The notes below the pieces were generated by a model that saw nothing but the letters and a program-made list of their open reading frames with translations, ran no database searches and was not told where the DNA came from. A program made the position numbers and the translations under genes. A DNA stretch of 64,000 bases, taken from positions 186,001 through 250,000 of the forward strand of contig NZ_JAJNDB010000007.1 in NCBI RefSeq assembly GCF_021026375.1, written 5' to 3'. The stretch is from Actinomycetospora endophytica (GTDB taxonomy: Bacteria; Actinomycetota; Actinomycetes; Mycobacteriales; Pseudonocardiaceae). Shown here one piece after another: positions 7,822-17,224 of the stretch; the stretch's first letter is position 1, and every line of letters begins with the position of its first letter.

Positions 7822-9756
7822 CTACGGCACGTCGACGATCTTGGCCATGCTGGGCACGCCCTTGTCGTCGACGAGGAAGAGCATGTACGGCCCGGGCGGG
7901 GTGATCGTCGGCTCCGGCGGCACCGTCACCGACACGCCGTCCGGCGTCTTCTGCATCGGCAGGGCGACGTCGCGCATGTCGGTGGTCGTGACGTGGGTGG
8001 CCGTGGCGGTCCGCACCAGGCGGGCCTTCGCGATCCGGTTCCCGTCCGGGGTGGGGATGTCGAAGTTCTGGCCGCGCGGCATCGTCGGGGGCGCCGAGGT
8101 GATCGTCGGACGCGGCGTCCCCTTCTCCAGGTACGGCGGCGTGAAGATCTCGATGCGCTGCTCGAACGTGCCCGGGATCGTGTTCTTCTCGTCGTCGAAC
8201 AGCGGGTCCGACCCGGCCACGAGCACGCGTCCGTCGGGCAGCAGCAGCGCCTCGGTGTGGTAGTCCCGCCCGATGTTGGGGTCGGCCATCGGGGTGAGCT
8301 GGTTCGTCGTCGGGTCCAGCGAGTACGCGAGGTGGTTGTTCGTGGCGCCCTTGCCGCGGTAGTCGAGCGACCCGTTCGTGATGAACGTGGAGTCGTCGGG
8401 CATGTTCACCAGGTTCGGGTACCGGGTGGGCTGCGCCAGGTTCGGGCCCGGGGTGAAGTGCGGCGCCGGATCCTTGAGGTTCAGGTAGTCGATCCGTGCC
8501 GTCGAGATCGGGCTCTCGCCGACCCCGCCGCCGCCGACCACCGCCATCCGCTGGTCCTGCACCGGGCCGATGAACGCGGAGCCCGCCGTCTCGAGGAGCT
8601 CGGGGTCACGCAGGCCGGGGATCGGGGTGAACTGGTTGTTGTCGATGTTCCAGAACCCCGGGATGCGGCCCTTGTCCGACGGCCCGTACCCGGCGGTCGC
8701 GCCGGTGTAGACCATCTGGTGCGGGGTCTCGGTCTCGAAGAGGGCCGGGTAGGTCGGGAAGTACTGGTTGAGGTCCTTGCGGTCGATCCAGGTGTTCGTC
8801 CTCGGGTCGTACTCCTCGGTCTGCCCGTTGATCACCTGCCCGACGTTGTCCAGGCCCGCGACCGTGAGCACGTTGCCGTCCGAGAGCGGCGTCAGCGTCG
8901 GGTACCAGCGGGACTGGTTCATGTTCGGGACCTCGGACCACTGCTCGGTCTTCGGGTCGAACGTGTACGCCTTGTTGGTGCCCTGGTAGTCCTGCTTGTC
9001 CAGGGTCATCGGCTCGCCGAGGCCGTAGAGGTTCTTGGCGTCGGCCGGGTCCAGCCCGGAGATCGCGTACTTGTCACGGTTGCCGTTGACCGCCTGCGGG
9101 CCGGGCTGCTCGGCCTCGACGAAGACCTTCTCCTCCGACGAGGTGACCTTGGTGCGCGCGCCCGTCCCGATCTTGAGCGCCGGCGGCACCGTCGTGTCGA
9201 AGTCGGAGCGGTACTTCTGCCCACTGGGCGCGGTGAACTCGGTGCCCGCCGGCAGGAAGCGCGGGGCGTTCGGGTTCTCGTTCTTGATCCGCATCGCGCC
9301 GGCCGCGTTGGTCACGGCGCCGTCGAGCTTCTCGTAGCGCTGCGTGCCGCCCGCGAACAGGAGCCGCCCGTCGGGCAGGACCGTCTGGCCCCCGCAGAAC
9401 ATGTCGTCGGGCACCGGGATCATCTTCGAGGCCCCGGTGGCCGGGTCGTAGATCATGCTCTTGAGCGCCTTGGTGGCGAACATGTCCTCCTTGTTGCCGG
9501 ACCCGGCGATGAGGAGGACCTTGCCGTCGTTGAGCAGGGCGGCGTGGATGGAGTTGACGCGGCTGTCCGGCGGCACCTCGACGGTGTCCCAGTGGCCGTA
9601 CTGGGCCTTGTACTCCGGGCTGTTGATGAGGCGCTCGTGGCGCCACTCCTGGACGTACGCGACGGCCGGGGGGACGTTGACCCCCAGGAGCACGGCGGCG
9701 GCCACGACGACGAGCGCGATCTGCCGGTACCGACGGGTCTTCGCGCGCAAGCCCAC
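7822..9756 (-). CDS. glxA: GlxA-type copper radical oxidase (galactose-oxidase-like)
   Basis: Protein of 644 residues with an N-terminal membrane anchor (about 12-33) followed by a kelch-like propeller and the C-terminal DUF1929 domain, so it probably acts outside the membrane. Copper radical site residues line up with Streptomyces GlxA and galactose oxidase: Cys121 (FCGGQ) and Tyr285 for the cross-linked cofactor, Trp284 stacking, and Tyr499, His500 (DYHTEA) and His588 (ATHVTTTD). The family oxidises primary alcohols or aldehydes and yields hydrogen peroxide. In Streptomyces it pairs with the glycan synthase CslA, which is not in this window. Here it heads an amino-acid catabolic operon. Confidence 0.87.
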   Translation of the reverse strand: MGLRAKTRRYRQIALVVVAAAVLLGVNVPPAVAYVQEWRHERLINSPEYKAQYGHWDTVEVPPDSRVNSIHAALLNDGKVLLIAGSGNKEDMFATKALKSMIYDPATGASKMIPVPDDMFCGGQTVLPDGRLLFAGGTQRYEKLDGAVTNAAGAMRIKNENPNAPRFLPAGTEFTAPSGQKYRSDFDTTVPPALKIGTGARTKVTSSEEKVFVEAEQPGPQAVNGNRDKYAISGLDPADAKNLYGLGEPMTLDKQDYQGTNKAYTFDPKTEQWSEVPNMNQSRWYPTLTPLSDGNVLTVAGLDNVGQVINGQTEEYDPRTNTWIDRKDLNQYFPTYPALFETETPHQMVYTGATAGYGPSDKGRIPGFWNIDNNQFTPIPGLRDPELLETAGSAFIGPVQDQRMAVVGGGGVGESPISTARIDYLNLKDPAPHFTPGPNLAQPTRYPNLVNMPDDSTFITNGSLDYRGKGATNNHLAYSLDPTTNQLTPMADPNIGRDYHTEALLLPDGRVLVAGSDPLFDDEKNTIPGTFEQRIEIFTPPYLEKGTPRPTITSAPPTMPRGQNFDIPTPDGNRIAKARLVRTATATHVTTTDMRDVALPMQKTPDGVSVTVPPEPTITPPGPYMLFLVDDKGVPSMAKIVDVP

Positions 9757-9914
9757 TCTCCACGGTCCTGGGAACCGGGTCCCCGGCGTCGGCCCGGAGC
9801 GGGCAGGCGGCGACCGACCCGGCGACGGCCGTGCTGCACGCTAACCGAGTCGGTGTTGTGACTTGACTCCGACCCCCGCGCTCGTGCAGACGTGGTGCAG
9901 ACGGAGCATCGCGC

Positions 9915-10901
9915 TCAGACGGCAGGGTCCCGGACGTAGTCCGCGGCGACCAGTCGGGGCACCTCGCCGGTGACGGTGTGGAACGTCAGCGTCCACACGC
10001 TGCCCTTGCGCGAGGGCGGTTCGGTGAGGCGCCGGTTGCTCGCGATCTCGGGCCGCGGGCCGTCCGACCCGTCGGAGGCGAGATCCCGCACCAGCGTCGG
10101 GATGCCGTAGCCCTGGGCGCAGATCGCGGTGGTCTCGCCGGCGACGAGGTCGAGCAGGAACCCGCGGGCGCCCACCGGGTCCTCGGCGACGGCCTCGTCG
10201 GCGAGCGCGGCGGCGTCGGAGATCCCGACGCCGAGGCGGTGCGAGGCGGGCTCCAGGGTCTCGCGGCAGCGGACCCGGGGCGCCGCGTAGAGACGACGCA
10301 CCCCGTGTGCGGTCACCAGGTCGGCGACCCGGCGGGCCTGGTCGCGGCCCTCCTCGACGAGGGGACGCTCGTCGTCGTCGGCCCAGGACCCCCGCTTCCC
10401 GGCCTTCGCGTGCCGCACGAGCAGCAGCGACGCGAGCGGGTGGGGCGCGGCGGTGAAGGTGTCGAGGACGTCGCGGTCGGAGCCGTAGGTCAGCAGGCCC
10501 GCGGCCTCGGACGGGGCGAGCCAGCGCAGCTCGTCGGTCTCGCCGTTCGGGGTGAAGGAGCCGTCGCCGGCGCGGGCCTCCCAGTAGTCGACGACCTTGC
10601 GGTCCGCCCCGACCGGGTAGCGCACGGTCGCGAGGTGCCGGCCGAGGGCCGCCGCGAAGCCGGTCTCCTCCGCGATCTCCCGCACCGCGGTCCTGGCCCG
10701 CGACTCGCCCGGGTCGACCTTGCCCTTGGGGAGGCTCCAGTCCTGGTGGTGCGGCCGGTGCACGACCGCCACCTCGCGGCCGTGCCGCCCCTCGCGCCAC
10801 AGCACCGCGCCCGCGGCGTGGACGCTGCGGGGGACGTCCTCGTCCGGGGTGACGGTGCCCGAGTTGCCGTCCGGGAGCATCAGTCCGTCAGGGGGGATCA
10901 C
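9915..10901 (-). CDS. mutT1: MutT1-like Nudix hydrolase fused to a histidine-phosphatase domain
   Basis: Two-domain protein of 328 residues, as in mycobacterial MutT1. The Nudix box G(x5)E(x7)REIAEETGF lies near residues 60-80 and the phosphatase motif [12 protein letters not shown] near residue 160. MutT1 hydrolyses 8-oxo-dGTP and diadenosine polyphosphates. The GTG start at 10901 overlaps the ppk stop (GTGA), supporting coupling; ATG 10880 is an alternative. One oddity is that the place of the second catalytic His, normally in a CSHG-like motif, reads CAQG. The pairing with ppk is conserved in actinomycetes. Confidence 0.88.
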   Translation of the reverse strand: MIPPDGLMLPDGNSGTVTPDEDVPRSVHAAGAVLWREGRHGREVAVVHRPHHQDWSLPKGKVDPGESRARTAVREIAEETGFAAALGRHLATVRYPVGADRKVVDYWEARAGDGSFTPNGETDELRWLAPSEAAGLLTYGSDRDVLDTFTAAPHPLASLLLVRHAKAGKRGSWADDDERPLVEEGRDQARRVADLVTAHGVRRLYAAPRVRCRETLEPASHRLGVGISDAAALADEAVAEDPVGARGFLLDLVAGETTAICAQGYGIPTLVRDLASDGSDGPRPEIASNRRLTEPPSRKGSVWTLTFHTVTGEVPRLVAADYVRDPAV

Positions 10902-13210
10902 GCCTTCGCCTCGCGCCGCGTCAGCAGCTGCATCTGGTGGTCGCTGACCTGCATCCCGTCCGTGCCCTCCCCGGCCGCCACCGGCCACGGCGTCCATGAC
11001 CCGTCCGGATCGAGGATCCAGCACCGCGTCGACGGCGCCGTCGCGGAGTCCAGGATCTCGTCGAGCTGGGCGACCAGTCGCGGGTCGGTGACCGGCACCA
11101 GTGCCTCGACCCGGCGGTCGAGGTTGCGGTGCATCATGTCCGCGCTGCCGATCCAGTGCTCGCCGGCCCCGACGAAGTGGAAGACCCGCGAGTGCTCGAG
11201 GAAGCGCCCGAGGATCGAGCGCACCCGGATGTTCTCCGAGAGCCCCGGCACACCGGCCCGCAGCGCACAGATGCCGCGGACCACGAGGTCGACCGGCACC
11301 CCGGCCTGCGAGGCGCGGTAGAGCGCGTCGATGACCTGCTCGTCGACCAGCCCGTTGACCTTGATCCGGATGCCGCACTTCTTGCCGCGCTGGGCCCGCT
11401 TGCGCTCGGTGTCGATGCGCTCGATCACCCCGCGCCGCACGCCGTAGGGGGCGACCAGCAGGCGGCGGTACTTGCGACGGCGGGCGTAGCCGGTCAGCAC
11501 GTTGAACAGGTCCGTGAGGTCCGCGCCGATCGTCTCGTCGGCGGTGAACACCCCGATGTCCTCGTAGAGCCGGGCGGTCTTCGGGTTGTAGTTGCCGGTG
11601 CCCAGGTGGCAGTACCGGCGGATGGTGCCGCCCTCCTGGCGCACCACCAGCGCCGCCTTGGCGTGGGTCTTCAGGCCGACGAGGCCGTAGACGACGTGGA
11701 CGCCCGCACGCTCCAGCGCCCGGGCCCAGTTGATGTTGGCGCGCTCGTCGAACCGGGCCTTGATCTCGACGACGGCGACAACCTGCTTGCCCGCCTCCGC
11801 GGCGTCGACCAGCGCCTCGATGATCGGCGAGTCGCCCGAGGTGCGGTACAGCGTCTGCTTGATCGCGAGGACCTTCGGGTCCATCGCGGCCTGCTCGAGG
11901 AAGCGGTGCACGCTCGTGGAGAACGAGTCGTAGGGGTGGTGCACCATCACGTCGCCCTCGCGCAGCGTGGCGAAGACGCTCTTCGGGGTCTCGCCCTCGC
12001 TGAACGCCGGGTGGGTGGCCGGCACGAACACCGGGTCCTTGAGCTCGGGGCGGTTGAGCGCCATGAGCTCCATCAGCGCCGACAGGTCGAGCAGGCCCGG
12101 CACCTGGACGACGTCGTGCGGATCGACGTCGAGCTCGCGCAGCAGCAGCTCGAGCATGTGCTCGCTCATCGACTCGGTGATCTCGAGGCGCACCGGGGGC
12201 CCGAAGCGCCGCCGGGCGAGCTCCCGCTCGAGGGCCTGCAGCAGGTCCTCGTCGCGGTCCTCCTCGACGTCGAGGTCGGCGTTGCGGGTCACGCGGAAGA
12301 CGTGGTGCTCGGCGACCTGCATGCCCTCGAAGAGCCGGTCGAGGTGCTCGGCGATGAGGTCCTCGATCGGCAGGAACCAGCAGCGCCGGTCCAGGTTCCC
12401 CGAGTCGTCCTCGTCGGCGTCCCCGGGCTCCGGGCCGACCCGGACCAGCCGCGGCACGTTGTTCGGCACCTTCACCCGGGCGAAGTGCTCGGTGCCGGTC
12501 TGCGGGTCGCGGACCTCGACGGCCAGGTTCAGCGACTGGTTCGAGATGTAGGGGAACGGGTGCGCCGGGTCGACCGCCAGCGGCGTGAGGACCGGGAAGA
12601 CCTGGGCGTCGAACCACTCGGAGAGCCGCTCGCGGGCCTCCTCGGTGACGCGGTCCCAGCCGATCACCCGGATCCCGGCGTCCTCGAGCGCCGGGCCGAC
12701 GTCGCCGAGCCAGATCTTGGCGTGCTTCTCGGCCAGCTCCTGGTTGCGGGCCGCGATGCGCGCCAGCTGCTCGCGCGGGGTCAGACCGTCGGCGCTGCGC
12801 ACCGAGAGCCCGGTCTCCTCGCGGCGCTTCAGACCGGCCACGCGGACCATGTAGAACTCGTCCAGGTTCGACGCGAAGATCGCGAGGAACTTGACGCGCT
12901 CGAGCAGGTGCTGGCTCTGGTCCTCGGCGAGCGCCAGGACCCGGGCGTTGAACTCCAACCAGGACAGCTCGCGGTTGTCGTAGCGGTCCTCGGGGAGATC
13001 CTCGGTCTCCTCGATCGCCGGCGTCACGGCGGCCGGCGCGAGCGGGAGGCGCCCGCGGGCGTCCGTCGCGCCGTTGCGTGCCGAGGGCACGGGCGGCGGG
13101 GGGCCCGGTTCGGTGACCGTGCCGTCGTCCGCTCCCGCCGTGGCGTCGACGGCGTCCGGCAGGGCGGTGTCCACACCGCCGAGGTCCGAGGAGTCGCTCA
13201 CACGGAGCAT
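10898..13210 (-). CDS. ppk1: Polyphosphate kinase 1
   Basis: Reversible ATP-polyphosphate phosphotransferase of about 770 residues. Motifs include the N-terminal [20 protein letters not shown] segment, the phosphohistidine region [19 protein letters not shown] and the second conserved histidine motif [12 protein letters not shown] near the C-terminus. The ATG at 13210 is preceded by GGGGA; an in-frame start 48 bp further upstream is possible. The first 70 residues are low-complexity and poorly conserved in the family. It forms an overlapping operon with mutT1. Confidence 0.96.
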   Translation of the reverse strand: MLRVSDSSDLGGVDTALPDAVDATAGADDGTVTEPGPPPPVPSARNGATDARGRLPLAPAAVTPAIEETEDLPEDRYDNRELSWLEFNARVLALAEDQSQHLLERVKFLAIFASNLDEFYMVRVAGLKRREETGLSVRSADGLTPREQLARIAARNQELAEKHAKIWLGDVGPALEDAGIRVIGWDRVTEEARERLSEWFDAQVFPVLTPLAVDPAHPFPYISNQSLNLAVEVRDPQTGTEHFARVKVPNNVPRLVRVGPEPGDADEDDSGNLDRRCWFLPIEDLIAEHLDRLFEGMQVAEHHVFRVTRNADLDVEEDRDEDLLQALERELARRRFGPPVRLEITESMSEHMLELLLRELDVDPHDVVQVPGLLDLSALMELMALNRPELKDPVFVPATHPAFSEGETPKSVFATLREGDVMVHHPYDSFSTSVHRFLEQAAMDPKVLAIKQTLYRTSGDSPIIEALVDAAEAGKQVVAVVEIKARFDERANINWARALERAGVHVVYGLVGLKTHAKAALVVRQEGGTIRRYCHLGTGNYNPKTARLYEDIGVFTADETIGADLTDLFNVLTGYARRRKYRRLLVAPYGVRRGVIERIDTERKRAQRGKKCGIRIKVNGLVDEQVIDALYRASQAGVPVDLVVRGICALRAGVPGLSENIRVRSILGRFLEHSRVFHFVGAGEHWIGSADMMHRNLDRRVEALVPVTDPRLVAQLDEILDSATAPSTRCWILDPDGSWTPWPVAAGEGTDGMQVSDHQMQLLTRREAKA

Positions 13211-13291
13211 TGTCCCCAGCGACCGGCGTGCGGGCGAGGCCGACGGGGCCCGGGTCACCGGACGCGCGACACACCGGTGGTGAACGGGTGC

Positions 13292-14008
13292 TCAGCGGCA
13301 CCCGGCGAGGGGAACGGCCGGGGTGTGCACGTCGGGCCATGCCCGGGTGGCGGGCCCGACCCCGAGGGCGCGGACCTGGTCGAGGTCCTCGGGGACGTCG
13401 ACGTCGTGGCGCAGTCCCGGCCAGGCGCCGGTCAGGGCCACGGCGCCCGCGGTCTCGTGGACGCGCGCCGAGGACGGGCCGAAGTGCGGGCCGCCGTCCC
13501 CGGGCCGGGAGAGCACGAGCAGCGTCGTCCCGTCCCCGGTGTGGTCCGCGACGAACGCGGCGGGGGCACCGTCCGCGATCACCCCCGCCGCCGCGGCGAG
13601 GGCCTCGTCGAGCTCGGCCGGGCGCAGCGCCGGGACGTCGCCGAGCAGCGCGGCGACGAGCCCGGGCGGGTCGTCGCCCCCGCGGAGATGGTCGGCCCCG
13701 GCGAGGACGGCCGCGTTGAGCCCGGTCCCGGGGTCGTCCACGACGACGGCGCGCGGCGGCTCCTTCGCGCCGTCGGCGGGGCCGATCAGGGCCGCCGCGT
13801 GCGGGTCGGACGTCACGACGGCGAGCCGGCGCACCGAGGAGGCGAGCACGGCCGCGAGCGTGTCCGAGGCGAGGGCCAGCGCCAGCCCGGCCCGGCTCGC
13901 CGACCGCCCGGCCGCGGTGGGGGCGAGGTCGGCCGTGGCGCCGACGAGCCGTGACTTCGCTCGCCGGAGCTCCTTGATCGGGACCACGAGGTCCACGGGG
14001 GCGGCCAT
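13292..14008 (-). CDS. fbiD: Phosphoenolpyruvate/2-phospholactate guanylyltransferase (F420 biosynthesis)
   Basis: CofC/FbiD-family nucleotidyltransferase of 238 residues. It begins MAAPVDLVVPIKELRRAKSRL, the family N-terminal signature, and carries a GDVPALRP metal-binding loop near residue 125. In actinobacteria FbiD guanylates phosphoenolpyruvate, the first step of coenzyme F420 assembly. The ATG 14008 is favoured because GGAAG lies 9 bp upstream; ATG 14017 is also possible. The position between ppk and gpsA is conserved. The protein is slightly long and alanine-rich, but all expected blocks are present. Confidence 0.92.
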   Translation of the reverse strand: MAAPVDLVVPIKELRRAKSRLVGATADLAPTAAGRSASRAGLALALASDTLAAVLASSVRRLAVVTSDPHAAALIGPADGAKEPPRAVVVDDPGTGLNAAVLAGADHLRGGDDPPGLVAALLGDVPALRPAELDEALAAAAGVIADGAPAAFVADHTGDGTTLLVLSRPGDGGPHFGPSSARVHETAGAVALTGAWPGLRHDVDVPEDLDQVRALGVGPATRAWPDVHTPAVPLAGCR

Positions 14009-14176
14009 GGGTGCCATCTTCCGCCCGGGCGGGCGCGGGCACCGAGCCGGAACCCGCCGTTCGTCACGTCGTGGCCCGCCGTTCGAGTCTGGACGGACGA
14101 TCACCGCCCACGGGAGACTGCGCGCACTCCGTCGGCGGGCGACCGGCGGGACGTGCGGGGACGAGGAGGCGACCTG

Positions 14177-14965
14177 GTGGCGATCGTGCGCAGGCCCGGC
14201 GGTGACGCGGTCGTCGCGTTGCCCGACGAGGTGCGTCGCAGGCGCCGCGAGCCGGGCGGGCCGTGGGTCGCGCTGAGCGCGGTGGTCTTCTACCCGCTGA
14301 CGGTGCTCCTGGCCCGGCGTCGCATGGTCGGGCTGGAGCACGTCCCGGCGCAGGGCCCGGCGATGCTCGTGTGCAACCACGTGTCGTACCTGGACCCGGT
14401 CTACACGGCGGTGTTCGTCCACCGGGCCCGCCGGGTGCCGCGGTTCCTCGCGAAGGACTCGCTGTGGAAGGTGCCGGTCTTCGGACGGGTCCTGGCGGGC
14501 AGTCGCCAGATCCCGGTCTCGCGGGGCTCGCGGGAGGCCGGATCGAGCCTCGAGGCCGCCCAGCGGGCGTTCGACGACGACGGCGTGGTGGTCATCTACC
14601 CCGAGGGCACCATCACGCGCGATCCCGAGGGCTGGCCGATGACCGCCCACTCGGGGGCCGCGCGGCTGGCCCTGCTGAACGACATCCCGGTGATCCCGAC
14701 GGTGCACTGGGGGACGCTGCAGGTCTACGACCACTACAACAAGCGGTTCCGGCCCTCCCCGCTCGGCGCGACCATCACGGTGCGGGCGGCGGCGCCGCTC
14801 GACCTCTCCGACCTGCGGGCGCGCGTCGGGGGGAAGGCACCAGGGGCGGCGCTGCTGCGGGAGACGACCGAGCGGATGATGTCCGCCGTGCGTGCGCTGC
14901 TCGAGGAGGTCCGGGGCGAGTCGGCCCCGAGCGGGTCGGGAGACGGAGCGGGGACGGCTCGGTGA
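14177..14965 (+). CDS. 1-acyl-sn-glycerol-3-phosphate acyltransferase family protein
   Basis: PlsC-type acyltransferase of 262 residues for phospholipid assembly at the inner membrane. The catalytic HX4D motif is NHVSYLDP and the substrate-binding block is [15 protein letters not shown] hydrophobic segment at about residues 30-46 suggests membrane association. GTG 14177 is chosen because AGGAGG lies 7 bp upstream. The stop codon overlaps the gpsA start (GTGA), so acylation and glycerol-3-phosphate formation are co-expressed. Exact acceptor specificity is not readable. Confidence 0.9.
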   Translation: MAIVRRPGGDAVVALPDEVRRRRREPGGPWVALSAVVFYPLTVLLARRRMVGLEHVPAQGPAMLVCNHVSYLDPVYTAVFVHRARRVPRFLAKDSLWKVPVFGRVLAGSRQIPVSRGSREAGSSLEAAQRAFDDDGVVVIYPEGTITRDPEGWPMTAHSGAARLALLNDIPVIPTVHWGTLQVYDHYNKRFRPSPLGATITVRAAAPLDLSDLRARVGGKAPGAALLRETTERMMSAVRALLEEVRGESAPSGSGDGAGTAR

Positions 14966-15975
14966 GTCCTGAGGTCGACGGTCGTTACGCGGTGCTGGGC
15001 GCCGGCTCGTGGGGCACGACATTCGCGAAGGTGCTCGCCGACGCGGGCACCGACGTCTGCCTGTGGGCGCGCCGCAAGGAGGTCGCCGACGAGATCGAGA
15101 ACGATCACCTGAACTCCGAGTACCTGCCCGACGTCATGCTCCCCGCTCGCCTGCGGGCCACCCACGACGCCGACGCCGCGCTCGACGGGGTCACCACCGT
15201 GGTCCTCGCGATCCCGGCGCAGAAGCTGCGCGCCCACCTCGAGGACTGGCGCGACCAGCTCCCGCGCGACGCGACGGTCGTCAGCCTCGCGAAGGGCGTC
15301 GAGATGGGGACGCTCAAGCGGATGAGCGAGGTCGTCGCCGACGCGGGCGCGGTGGACCCCGGACGTATCGCGGTGGTCAGCGGCCCGAACCTCGCCGGGG
15401 AGATCGCCGCGGAGCAGCCCACGGCCACGGTCGTCGCGTGCTCCGACCACGACCGGGCCGTCGCGGTCCAGCACGCCTGCTCGACCGGGTACTTCAAGCC
15501 CTACACCAACGTCGACGTGATCGGCTGCGAGCTGGGCGGGGCGTGCAAGAACGTCATCGCGCTCGCCTGCGGGATGGCCGCCGGGATGGGCTACGGCGAC
15601 AACACGACCGCGTCGCTCATCACGCGCGGGCTCGCCGAGATCTCCCGGCTGACCGTGGCGCTCGGCGGCCAGGCCCTCACCCTCGCCGGGCTGGCCGGCA
15701 TGGGCGACCTCGTCGCCACGTGCTCCTCGCCGCTGTCCCGGAACCGCCGCTTCGGCGCCTCGCTGGGCAAGGGGCTCTCCGTCGCCGAGGCGGAGGAGGC
15801 CAACCACGGCCAGGTCGCCGAGGGCGTGAAGTCGTGCGACGCGATCGGCGAGCTGGCGCGCCGCCACGACGTCGACACGCCGATCGTGGAGGCGGTGAGC
15901 CGGGTGTGCGCCGGTCAGGTCTCCGCGCGCGACGTCGGTGACGAGCTGATCAACCGCGAGCGGAAGCCGGAGTGA
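14962..15975 (+). CDS. gpsA: Glycerol-3-phosphate dehydrogenase [NAD(P)+]
   Basis: Makes sn-glycerol 3-phosphate from dihydroxyacetone phosphate for phospholipid synthesis. The 337-residue protein starts with the Rossmann motif [12 protein letters not shown], then [11 protein letters not shown], the catalytic [15 protein letters not shown] (Lys in ACKN) and a C-terminal [12 protein letters not shown]. It overlaps the upstream acyltransferase by 4 bp and the next reading frame by 4 bp (GTGA) if the longer start of that gene is used. Standard family length. Confidence 0.97.
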   Translation: MSPEVDGRYAVLGAGSWGTTFAKVLADAGTDVCLWARRKEVADEIENDHLNSEYLPDVMLPARLRATHDADAALDGVTTVVLAIPAQKLRAHLEDWRDQLPRDATVVSLAKGVEMGTLKRMSEVVADAGAVDPGRIAVVSGPNLAGEIAAEQPTATVVACSDHDRAVAVQHACSTGYFKPYTNVDVIGCELGGACKNVIALACGMAAGMGYGDNTTASLITRGLAEISRLTVALGGQALTLAGLAGMGDLVATCSSPLSRNRRFGASLGKGLSVAEAEEANHGQVAEGVKSCDAIGELARRHDVDTPIVEAVSRVCAGQVSARDVGDELINRERKPE

Positions 15976-16049
15976 CCCACGTCGCGCTCCCGCGTCCGAA
16001 CGGTCGGCTCCGGGTTTCGCCCGCGGATACGCGAGGAACACAGGGCTTC

Positions 16050-16502
16050 GTGGACGTGCTGCAGCGGACGGAGCCGCCCCGCGTGAGCGGAACGGGACCG
16101 GTCGGGTCGGGGATCACCCTCGCCCGGACGGCGACCGCCACGCGCGCGGACGCCTCCGCGCTGCGCCGGAGCTTCCGCACCTGGCTCGCCGAGCTCGCCG
16201 ACGAGGACACCGTCGACGACCTCACCCTCGCCGTCTACGAGGCGCTCGCCAACGTCGTCGACCACGCGTACGCCGCCACCGGCACCCCGGGCGAGATGCG
16301 GCTGTGGGCCGCCGCGTCCCCGCCGCTCGACGGGGGACGCGACCTCGTCGTCACCATCTCCGACGACGGTGCGTGGCGCCGGTCGGGCGAGCCCGGGTGG
16401 CGGGGTCGCGGGATCCCGCTCATGCACACCCTGAGCTGCGCCTCGGTGCTCTCCGGGACCACCGGGACGACGATCCGGCTGCGGCGCTGGATCGAGCCGT
16501 AG
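16050..16502 (+). CDS. Anti-sigma-factor-type histidine kinase-like ATPase (RsbW/HATPase_c)
   Basis: Small GHKL-fold ATPase of about 150 residues. The N box is LAVYEALANVVDHAY, the G1 box is ISDDGAW and the G2 box is GRGIPLM. There is no sensor or dimerisation domain, so it resembles RsbW/SpoIIAB-like anti-sigma kinases, of which actinomycetes have many. GTG 16050 is chosen because AGGG and GAGGA precede it; GTG 15972, which overlaps the gpsA stop, would add 26 residues. Its partner sigma factor or anti-anti-sigma protein is not in the window. Confidence 0.8.
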   Translation: MDVLQRTEPPRVSGTGPVGSGITLARTATATRADASALRRSFRTWLAELADEDTVDDLTLAVYEALANVVDHAYAATGTPGEMRLWAAASPPLDGGRDLVVTISDDGAWRRSGEPGWRGRGIPLMHTLSCASVLSGTTGTTIRLRRWIEP

Positions 16503-16506
16503 GGCC

Positions 16507-17154
16507 TCAGCCGCCCGCCCAGGTGCGGACGTGCTCCGGGACGGTCACGTCGTCCGGGAGCGCCGGGCAGGTCTCGGGCGCGCCGAGGACCGTCGTCACC
16601 GGCACCACCCCCGCCCATCGCCGGTCGCCCGCGGCGACCTCCTCGGGATCCCCCGGCGGCCCCTGGCGCACCTTCACGCTGGCCTCGGCGAGGTCCAGCG
16701 CGAGGACAGCGGTCGCCGCGGTCTCCCGGCGGTCGGGTCGGCGGGCGTGATCCCACTGCCCGGGGGTGAGGTGCTCGACGACGGCGCGGAGTGCCGTGAG
16801 GTGCTCGTCGGGATCGGTCACCCGCCGCGCCCGGCCGCGTACGACGGCGCTGCGGTAGTTCGCGGAGTGCGAGAAGACGCTGCGGGCCAGGACGAGGCCG
16901 TCGAGCAGCGTCACGGTCAGGCAGACCTCCCGCTCGGTCGCCAGGCTCGCCGCGCCGCTGGAGCCGTGCACGTAGACGACCTCGCCGACCCGGGCGTGCA
17001 TCGTCGGCAGCACCAGCGGGGCGCCGTCGCCGTCGACGAGCCCGAGGTGGCAGAGCAGCGCCTCGTCGAGGACGGCGTGCAGGGCGGCACAGTCGTCGGC
17101 CTGACGCTCGCGCTTGCGCCGGAGCTGGGTGCGGGCGGTGGTGGAGAGGCTCAC
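16507..17154 (-). CDS. Pyridoxamine 5'-phosphate oxidase-like FMN-binding protein
   Basis: Split-barrel flavoprotein of 215 residues. Family blocks seen are LDEALLCHLGLVDGDGAPLVLPTMHARVGEVVYVHGSS-like spacing in the N-terminal half, YRSAVVRGRARRVTDPDEHLTALRAVVEHLTPGQWDHAR, and a C-terminal DVTVPEHVRTW. Function is probably FMN- or heme-linked redox chemistry or vitamin B6 metabolism; the exact substrate is unknown. It diverges from a MocR-type regulator, a pairing common in actinomycetes that suggests control by it. GTG 17154 lacks a clear ribosome-binding site and may be leaderless. Confidence 0.83.
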   Translation of the reverse strand: MSLSTTARTQLRRKRERQADDCAALHAVLDEALLCHLGLVDGDGAPLVLPTMHARVGEVVYVHGSSGAASLATEREVCLTVTLLDGLVLARSVFSHSANYRSAVVRGRARRVTDPDEHLTALRAVVEHLTPGQWDHARRPDRRETAATAVLALDLAEASVKVRQGPPGDPEEVAAGDRRWAGVVPVTTVLGAPETCPALPDDVTVPEHVRTWAGG

Positions 17155-17191
17155 GACGACGATCGTGGCGCGGTCAGTGGCATGCTGCGAG

Positions 17192-17224
17192 GGCCATTCG
17201 CGAGGCGATCGAGGAGGCCATTCG
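17192..17224. promoter_or_regulatory. Candidate MocR binding direct repeats
   Basis: The 9-bp word GGCCATTCG occurs twice (17192-17200 and 17216-17224), 24 bp apart, in the 69-bp gap between the divergent flavoprotein and MocR genes. The second copy touches the MocR start codon. MocR/PdxR regulators are known to bind direct repeats in such gaps. The match to this protein is inference. Confidence 0.45.
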
